From: Simmondsia chinensis
Lineage: Eukaryota; Streptophyta; Magnoliopsida; Caryophyllales; Simmondsiaceae
Direction of reading: 5' to 3'
DNA length: 64,000 nt
NCBI GenBank assembly: GCA_018398585.1
Contig: JAGTTD010000014.1
Span: 20,645,387-20,709,386 of the forward strand
Shown here piece by piece: positions 57,222-64,000 of the stretch (its first letter is position 1; every line of letters starts with the position of its first letter). The translations under genes were made by a program, and so were the position numbers. Below the pieces are notes generated by a model. It worked only from the letters and a program-made list of their open reading frames with translations, did no database searches and was not told where the DNA came from.

Positions 57222-58740
57222 ATGAATATGGAGGAGGGAGATACAAGTTGGATGTATATACCTCGGTGGACTGAGGAATTTGACTTGCGGTTGAATGACT
57301 TTCTTACTTAACAATTTGCTACCAAGGCTAAAGGAAAATGCAATAGAAAACATTTACAATGCCCTTGTAATCGTTGTGTGTTTAGATTTTGGGGAACTAG
57401 AGAAGAATTGTATGATCATTTAATTGCCGATGGATTTGTCCCTCATTATGATAATTATTATCATGGGGAGAGGTCTTCATTTAGTGTGGATGACATAAAT
57501 GATGGTAATGATGAGTCTTCTAGCCATGATAATGTTAAGGGCTTATTACATGACACATTTATACATGTGGCTGATGGTTGTGATTTGTCACACGAGATCA
57601 CTGATGAGATGACACAAGATGCTAAGAAATTTTATAGATTATTAGAAGAACGAAGATTGAGCTTTTCCCAGGTTATGCGAACTTTTCTAGGTTGTCATTT
57701 ATGATCAGATTGTATCTTTTCAAGTGTCAACATGATTTTAGTATTGTGGCATTTGGTGATCTCCAAGAATTATTGAAGGAATTGCTTCTTAATGCCAAGT
57801 TTGCTCAATCATTCAACGAAGCGTGAAATATAGTTAAAGATTTGGGACTTGATTACAACAAGATACATGCATGTCGAAATGATCGTATGCTTTACTGGAA
57901 AGAGTACAAAGAGCCTACATCTTGTTATGTTTGTGGTGCTTCTAGGTGGAAAGAAGAGGAGAAGGTGTTAGGCAAAGAGAATAACCATGAATCTACAAAC
58001 CCTCGTAAGATTCCTGCCAAAGATTTCTGTAGATGGTAGGCATGTGATGTTCAACCCTGCTTGCTACTCAATGACAACAAAGGAGAAAGACATGTTTTGC
58101 TTTGTGCTGAAACATGCAAAATTGCCATATGGTTATGCATCAAACATAGGACAATGTGTGGAGCTTGATCGTAGGATGATTTCAGAATATAAGAGTCATG
58201 ACGCTCATGTAATTATGCAAGATCTGCTTCAGATTGAAGTGAGAAATTCATTACGAAAACCTATTGCACTTTCCATCATGAGATTGACTGCTTTGTTTAG
58301 GGGCATATGCAACAAAGGTATAAAGTCCGAAAATCTTGATCATATGGAGAAAGAGAGAAGAGATATATTATGTGAATGTGAAATATTCTTTTTACCAGCT
58401 TTCTTTGAGATAATGGTGCATTTACCCATACATTTAGTGAATGAAATACAACTCAGTGGACCTGTTCATTATCGGTGTATGTTTAGTGCAGAGAGAAAAC
58501 TTGGCAATTTGAAGTCATATGTACGTAACAAATGTAAGCCAAAAGGCTCCATAGCAGAGGGTTACTTGGCTAATGAATGTTTGATCTTTTGCTCAAGGTA
58601 CATAAGCAATAGAGCTACGATCAAATTTAACAAGAAATGTGGAGAGTTTGAGATGACATCTAACAATAATGCTTCATCACCTATTTTCGCAAGAGTGGGC
58701 CATCCTGTTGGAGGAAAGAAGAGAGGAAAAGGTAAATAAA
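57222..58740 (+). pseudogene. CACTA TNP2-like transposase, catalytic core deleted
   Basis: The start MNMEEGDTSWMYIPRW at 57222 opens a transposase-associated domain with CPCNRC and HLIADGFVPHYDNYYHGE (to 57480). An in-frame TAA is at about 57308 and a shift near 57700. Then come LNAKFAQSFNEA, DLGLDYNKIHACRNDRMLYWKEY and CYVCGASRWK (to 58020). The sequence then jumps directly to DGRHVMFNPACYSMT, KEKDMFCFVLKHAKLPYGYA and the DUF4218 domain (PAFFEIMVHLPIHLV, GPVHYRCMFSAERKLGNLK). The Transposase_21 catalytic domain, normally between these, is missing. The protein would bind or cut transposon ends; this copy cannot. Confidence 0.88.
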
Positions 58741-59638
58741 TCATTTTAGAAGCTCGTGTTCATGGTATGGCACACAAATGTGGCTTATTCAATTCCGGTG
58801 ATGAATTGGTTGAGAAATACGTCAGGTTGGATAATCTAAACCGATAGTTTCAAAAATTTTCTTATAACCGTATGGCCCTCAATTACGTAAAATAATTGTA
58901 AAATGCCTTATTTATGCAGTGGGCACTATCAACTGATACATAAGCAAAAGAAAGGAAGATCCAAAACTACCAAATGGAGTCAAGCTCGAGCACACAGTAA
59001 TGATTTCGCATCATGGTTCAAAGATAGGGTAAATAAGGATATGTTACCAAGCTACATTCGGTATTTAGGTGATGGTCTGAATCGAGTGGCAAAGAGATAT
59101 AGTGGCTATTTCATCAATGGGTATAGGTTCCGTACTACAGAGCGTGATGCAAGATGCAAAACTCAAAATAGTGGAGTTAGCCTCGTTGCTTTGACCTCAA
59201 GTTTCGCTAGTTCTAGGGATTGTAAACCCTTTACCGATATGATAACTTACTATGGAGCAGTACAGGAAATAAGTGAAATAGATTATTATGCTCAATTCCG
59301 TGTTGTACTATTTCGGTGCGACTGGTATCAGGTAGATAATGATGAACATGGGCTTACTTTTGTTAATTTCAATAAGTTATGGTCCAGGGATGAACCATAT
59401 GTTTTAGCATCTCAAGTACAACAAGTATACTATGTCCAGGACCATGTTAATGAATTTGTGCATTGTGTTATCAAGTATGTTCCAAGAGAGCTCGGGGACA
59501 TTGCTTCAGGGATAGAGACCAATGTCCAAGACCCTTCTGATTTAGATATACATGATTCCGAAATGCATTCTAGTCATGATGAAGTTAGCTTGGCTAGAGA
59601 TGATGTTCCTAAAAGGGCCATTGAAATGACAAACATAT
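58741..59638 (+). pseudogene. CACTA transposase C-terminal part (DUF4216)
   Basis: Pieces at 58745-58900 (EARVHGMAHKCGLFN, DELVEKY) lead, after stops, to an open frame 58903-59638. It contains FASWFKDRVN, DMLPSYIRYLGDGLN, SGYFINGYRFRT, and the DUF4216 text YYGAVQEISEIDYYAQFRVVL, FRCDWYQVDNDEHG and DEPYVLASQVQQVYYV. It ends ...MTNI where a solo LTR interrupts the frame. Confidence 0.85.
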
Positions 59639-60015
59639 TGTCATGTCACGAGATCAATCTCGGATCATGAACCAGGATAAAAGAATATGAGATGAGAAAG
59701 AAGTGAATTGGAGATGAGAAATAGAGAGAGATTTAGATGAGAGAGAGAATAATATCAAAAGATATTTGTATTAGATTGAATGAATGAGTTTACAAACTAA
59801 TGCCTTGCTATTTATACTACTAACGTAACATGATCCATTACATAGAATTCTAACCCATGCCTAAACCGCCATACTTGACTAGTAAGACCAAGGCATGACC
59901 GACCTTAACTAACTAGACTAACATACATCACTTATTACATGACTTATCCAAGGCTCATGCTACTTATTACATTTACATTCTATTTCATATGCCCTCTATT
60001 ATGAGAATCACAACA
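59639..60015 (-). repeat. Solo LTR inside the CACTA transposase
   Basis: The 377-bp element runs TGTCATG to ACAACA. Flanking five-mers are CATAT (59634-59638) and AATAT (60016-60020), a target duplication with one change. Joining the flanks restores an uninterrupted frame from MTNI to FDGLLMKDE. Its U5 hairpin has altered but still pairing arm ends (TCATG with CATGA, CGAG with CTCG). Confidence 0.8.
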
Positions 60016-60170
60016 AATATTTGACGGTTTACTTATGAAAGATGAGCAATAGGAGGAAGAGGATGATGAAAATGAAGAAGAGGAGGATGAGGATGAGGAT
60101 GAGGATGAAGAAGAGGAGGATGAAGACGATGACTCGGATTATGGTAATACAGACTGGGATTACTTATAGT
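60016..60170 (+). pseudogene. CACTA transposase acidic tail
   Basis: After the solo LTR the frame reads FDGLLMKDEQ, a TAG stop, then a run of about 30 mostly Glu and Asp residues and DYGNTDWDYL before a stop. Acidic tails are common at the end of such transposases. The GAGGATGA repeat itself is a simple repeat. Confidence 0.65.
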
Positions 60171-60289
60171 GTGTATAATTATTTATGTATTTTAATCGGT
60201 GAGCATTTGTTTTTGATCTATTGATTGTTTTTCTCTAATTTGTCATGTTACTGTTTAAATATTTATGTGTTTTTCATTACTTCTCCCTA

Positions 60290-60830
60290 GCAACAATGCA
60301 ACACATTGGTGGACATGTTGCCTTAGTTCTTTCATTTTTTATGATGCTAATTATTCTTTTTTTTTTTTTTTTATGTTTCAGGGTATTAAAGATAAAAGGA
60401 AAGAAGCAAACTTCTAAGAAAAGTACATCACATGGACCAACATTTTGCACACTTGGGTCCATAGCAACGACATTAAAACAAAAGCAACAATAGAAAAGAG
60501 CAAAAATTGAGCAACAACAAAGGAACGAATTTCAACATGTTGAGAATAGAGAAGAAGACGACTTCTCGGACGAGGACTACGGGCGAAATGATGACCTGGG
60601 TGATGATGGTAGATTTATCGAGAGCGATGAGGAAGATGATCGAGTATGCTTTCCTTTACGAGGCCGAGATCCTGTAGTGGCACAAGATCTCAGGAGGTCC
60701 TCTCTCAATGATTTCATAACGCCATCGGAAAGAAGTAAGAGAGCTAAGTACATAAGGAGACATCTAGACGCATTGCTGGACAAGGCTCATGACACTGCTA
60801 ATACGTCAGGTATATCCCTTGTTGCCATTT
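60290..60830 (+). pseudogene. Possible second CACTA gene fragment
   Basis: After an intron-like T-rich stretch, 60380-60790 reads as protein: KRKEANF or KGKKQTSKKSTSHGPTF depending on frame, then (past a TAG) an acidic stretch, GRDPVVAQDLRRSSLNDFIT, ERSKRAKYIRRHLDALLDKAHDTANTS, ending at a GT-like splice donor. Position after the transposase suggests the CACTA accessory (TNPA-like) gene, but I do not recognise the family. Confidence 0.4.
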
Positions 60831-60878
60831 ATCATTCATAATTCAATCCTAGGTGTCCTTTGGTTGAATCTTTTTATC

Positions 60879-61116
60879 TGTTATGATTGAAGCCAATCTT
60901 GAATCATAACTTACATTTTTTATGATTTTATATTGAAATTGAGGAGAATTGATATGAGAATTGGAAGAATAAGATGAGATAGACGAGACTAGAAGAGAAT
61001 AGATATGAGAAAAAGAGACTAAAAGTAGAGAAGAGTTAAGAGATAGAGAAATCTAGAGAGAATTTAGAGAGGATGTTCAATATCAATCATCAACATTATG
61101 ACCTTACAATGCATAT
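60879..61116 (-). repeat. Truncated LTR of the palindromic-end family
   Basis: TGTTATGATTGAAG and CTTGAATCATAA form the hairpin with one mismatch. It closely matches 56292-56530. It is cut at 61116 by the next LTR. Confidence 0.75.
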
Positions 61117-62072
61117 TGATAAGTCTAATTTAGTATATAATTATTTATATCATTTTAATATAATTTTAACCATTTTTGCATCAAACTTCTATCAATTTTG
61201 CCCGGCCTTGCTCGTTTTGAATTATATTGCTACTTTCTTGCAAAAGCACTTATTTTATACTAAATATTGGTAGGTCTTATCATGAACATTAACAAGTAAA
61301 ATCAAGATACATCAAACAAACACAAAAAAAAAATTTCTCAAAGCACCTCATTTTTATGCCTAAATTGCAGTTTTTTACATAAAATAACAAGTTTTTTCCA
61401 CAAGTTGCTTTGGGCGGCTGTTTTTTTCATTTTTTTAACTCAAATTCATTGTATTATGCATGAACACCATCCTCTTGATCTGAAATAGCAGGTTGGGGCA
61501 GTGAAAAGCAAAGAAAATACATAAAATAAAGCAAGTTATGCAAGTTGAAGAAGGGGTGGCAAGATTGGCAAATGAGGATGAAGTTTGAAGTTAATTTTTA
61601 CATTCCTTATTCACCCCTCAAACACTATAAATAGGGGGTGTTTGGGATGTGTTTGATTATCCTTCATCAAACAAAAATCACATACAAATTGTAGGAGAAA
61701 GGAGTTGAAAACTGGGTGAAGGACGAAGAAGAAGAAGGAAGAAAGTTTGGTTTGTAATTTTGTATTTTTAAGTCCTTTTTAGCCTTTTCTTCTTCTAAGT
61801 TCATGAATTTTGTGTTAGTTATGCTTTATGTTAAGTTTATCATGAACTAATTGTGTTATTCCAAGGCTACGATGTAGCCTAAGTTGTAATATACCCTTAT
61901 TTCTAATTTAACGTATTCATTGTTTTGTCATTGCGTTGTTGAAGTGTTTATCACTGTTCTTCATGAGTTTTAAATGCTTGATCACCATTTGATGCCTATA
62001 ATGATTCATAATGAGTCTGAGAGGAGATTTATGATGAGTGCTAAGGTGATAAGCACCACAAATTGAGCGAAT
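61117..62072 (+). repeat. Second copy of the large LTR family
   Basis: Begins TGATAAGTCTAATTTAGTAT and matches 45701 onward in blocks. TATA-like CTATAAATAGGGGG lies near 61630. It breaks off at GAGCGAATT where the LTR of element H begins, so H inserted into it or truncated it. Confidence 0.75.
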
Positions 62073-62808
62073 TGTCACGGGACAGTTTTTGACACCCTTG
62101 TCAAGCCCGTGCGCCACTTAACTTCACTCCGAAAGTACCTCGCTAAGTCAGGCTCCTCGTTAACCCGAAGTTTGTGTTTATGCGGAATAAAGGCAAAAGA
62201 GTGTTTTGGAACAAAGGAAATAGAGTCACAATAACAATGCAAGTACACGTTCAAAGGGACAATGAGATTGGATTAATTTGGGTGAGTTTGGACACCCTTG
62301 GCAATTGCCATTCCTTATTATATATACTCAAGGATATTTACAAGGGGTATGAACCGTGTGTATTTCCCAAGGGGCACGGTTCATTACCTAGGAGACATGA
62401 ATAATAAATAGGTACATGAATCTAGTCTAAATACATGGAATATTAAAGGAACAAAATCGGGTGCACTCCCCTTGGGCTTTGCGTGTCAAGAGGACCGTGT
62501 AAATGATCCAAGAGACACACCTCAACAGCAAGGGACGCGACCTTTGGGAAGGACATGGGCTCCAGTGTCTGGGCCTGCACCTGGGCGCGCTGGGACGCTA
62601 CCCTGACACTGCCTGGACCGTGTCTGGGCCGTGTCTGGGGCGTGTCAAGGCCCTTGGGACGCGACCCTTCGTGTCAAGCGACATGTCCTCCCGTTTACAT
62701 ACACGCATTAAGTAAATTAAGGAAAAATAAGGAAGGCCTAGTACTTCCTAGGTCCTTCTAGTACATTATTAAAAATAAAAAGTACTATGATATTGGCGGT
62801 CCGTGACA
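62073..62808 (-). repeat. 3' LTR of chromovirus H
   Basis: The 736-bp LTR starts TGTCACGG and ends CCGTGACA, an 8-bp perfect terminal inverted repeat. The U5 side (62076-62118) can fold with CACGGG...CCCGTG and an inner TTGACA...TGTCAA stem. A polypurine tract (complement of CTCTCCCCCACCT, 62809-62821) adjoins it. Confidence 0.88.
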
Positions 62809-62839
62809 CTCTCCCCCACCTGAGTCGTTGACGTCCTCG

Positions 62840-64000
62840 TCAATGCCCGGTAGTCTTGAATGTCTCGATCATCTTCTTGAACTGCCATAAGTCCTCCTCC
62901 TTTTCCCAAGTAGCTTCATTCTCAGGAAGATCTTTCCAACGAACCAAGTACTCGGTATACTTTGGCACTCCCCTACGTCCCACGATCCGGTCGGCAAGAA
63001 TCTCGGCTGCTTCCTTGTCAAAGGATGTGATCACGGCTGTAGGAGCTCGGCTCGACTCACCCCAACTTGGGTCTTGATCATCCCTATGGTACGGTTTCAG
63101 CATGCTTACATGGAAAACAGGATGGATCTTCATCTTAGGCGGTAGTTCAACTCGATAGGACACTTTCCCAACTTTTGCAAGAATTGGGTAAGGTCCCTCA
63201 TATTTTCGGATTAGGCCCTTGTGAACCTTGCGTAGGGCCTTGAATTGCTGCGGCAGGAGCTTCACCATTACCAAATCCCGAACTTGGAACTCTAAGAACC
63301 TCCTCTTCTTGTCAGCCCACTTTTTCATCTTGTGCGCTGCCTTGTCGAGATGGGTCTTGGCAATGTCAAGTCTTTCATTCCACCCTTTCGCAGCCTGGTA
63401 TGCAGCGGGGCTGCTCCCTGTGTAACCAGTTGCAATAGCTTGCGGTGTCAAGGGTTGTTGCCCCATAACGAGCTCAAAAGGACTATGGCCCGTTGACTCG
63501 CTCTTATGTAAGTTGTAAGAAAATTGGGCAATGTCAATTAACGTTGCCCAATCTCTTTCGTTGGCCCCCACATAGTGTCTCAAATATAACTCAAGTAAAG
63601 CATTCACCCGTTCAGTTTGCCCATCAGTTTGTGGATGAAAACTTGTAGAGTAGTGGAGGTTCGAACCCATCAATTTGAATAGTTCGGCCCAGAACTTGCC
63701 CGTGAATCTCGGATCTCGATCACTTATGATGCTCCGCGGAAGTCCCCAATACTTAACAACGTGCTTGAGGAACAACCGTGCAGCTTCGGTTGCGGTACAG
63801 TCCTTAGGCGCGGGAATGAACGTCCCATATTTAGAGAGTCGATCAACCACAACCATGATTGATCCACACCCTTCTGATCTCGGTAAGGCGGAGATAAAAT
63901 CCATGGAAACACTTTCCCATGGGTGGTTCGGCACGGGCAGAGGCTCAAGCAGGCCCGCGGCAGTCTTATGCTCAATCTTGTCTTGTTGGCACACAAGACA
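62840..64000 (-). CDS. Integrase with chromodomain of element H (C-terminal part of Pol)
   Basis: The frame is open to the window edge and ends in a stop at 62840, so the true start lies outside. The core has WESVSMDFISALPRS, IISDRDPRFTGKFW and HPQTDGQTERVN, that is, the D, D and E of the catalytic triad. The GPY/F module follows (RKYEGPYPILAKVGKVSYRV, HPVFHVSMLKPY). A chromodomain ends the protein (EILADRIVGRRG, YLVRWKDLPENEATWEKEEDL). There is no stop or missing key residue in about 385 codons, unlike the other elements here. It would insert the element's cDNA into chromosomal DNA. Confidence 0.92.
   Translation of the reverse strand, partial: CLVCQQDKIEHKTAAGLLEPLPVPNHPWESVSMDFISALPRSEGCGSIMVVVDRLSKYGTFIPAPKDCTATEAARLFLKHVVKYWGLPRSIISDRDPRFTGKFWAELFKLMGSNLHYSTSFHPQTDGQTERVNALLELYLRHYVGANERDWATLIDIAQFSYNLHKSESTGHSPFELVMGQQPLTPQAIATGYTGSSPAAYQAAKGWNERLDIAKTHLDKAAHKMKKWADKKRRFLEFQVRDLVMVKLLPQQFKALRKVHKGLIRKYEGPYPILAKVGKVSYRVELPPKMKIHPVFHVSMLKPYHRDDQDPSWGESSRAPTAVITSFDKEAAEILADRIVGRRGVPKYTEYLVRWKDLPENEATWEKEEDLWQFKKMIETFKTTGH

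Larger units (their letters stand above)
53838..60878 (+). mobile_element. CACTA (En/Spm) transposon, right end outside window
   Basis: The left end starts CACTACTACATAACGG, a CACTA-type terminal inverted repeat, after AAA. The first 270 bp carry many subterminal motifs of the form GC(A/C)GCGGTTT and AAACCGTTGCAT. A TNP2-like transposase follows on the plus strand. No right terminus (GTAGTAGTG) occurs before the LTR cluster at 60879, so the element continues beyond or lost its end. It is inserted in element I. Confidence 0.85.

Noticed and set aside
60042..60140. Independent arginine/methionine-rich gene
   Set aside because: In the transposase frame the same bases give an acidic tail; the basic reading is an out-of-frame translation of GAGGATGA repeats.

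Overview
The window looks like the repeat-rich nuclear DNA of a flowering plant. I find no convincing host protein gene, tRNA or rRNA. Almost everything that can be assigned is a transposable element (TE). There are several Ty3/gypsy LTR retrotransposons, some with chromodomains (chromoviruses), and one of the Tat lineage. There are also Ty1/copia fragments, an L1-type LINE, a CACTA (En/Spm) DNA transposon, solo LTRs, and large non-coding LTR elements full of tandem repeats. The species cannot be resolved from this.

Layout from left to right. Element A (1-6614, plus strand) is a Tekay/Del-like chromovirus lying inside element B (6615-10149, minus, Ty3/gypsy). B lies inside a copia gene (10150-10985). 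Next come a remnant of a non-coding Tat-type element, K (about 11764-13506), with two minisatellites, and a decayed gypsy element C (13507-17455, minus). An unassigned AT-rich stretch follows. Element E (19271-27696) is a non-coding LTR element of about 8.4 kb whose internal region is built from at least five tandem-repeat families. Element D (28098-39804, minus) is a complete but broken gypsy element with target duplication TTATT, inserted into a copia element; a LINE (28292-34287) sits inside its left LTR. Element F (40379 to about 42900, minus) is an internally deleted gypsy element. After a minisatellite region come a large LTR copy (45701-47067), LTR-plus-primer-site remnants with a decayed reading frame (47068-50290), and Tat-type element I (50756-53837, minus). 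A CACTA transposon starts at 53838; its transposase lacks the catalytic core and has been hit by several LTRs. The window ends with a second copy of the 45.7-kb LTR (61117-62072) and the 3' part of an apparently intact chromovirus H (62073-64000, minus).

Nothing here works as one pathway; the logic is a layered insertion history. D went into copia and the LINE went into D. A went into B and B went into copia. CACTA went into I, and solo LTRs went into CACTA. Most pol genes carry stops in place of Trp or Gln codons, as expected from C-to-T decay of silenced, methylated TEs. H is the only element whose visible coding part is unbroken.

The most unusual signals are two. First, the repeat arrays of element E are made of small inverted repeats with a recurring CTAAC-type loop and stem arms that change together. 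Second, short hairpins recur at the U5 end of LTRs of several otherwise different gypsy families, again with different but self-complementary arms.
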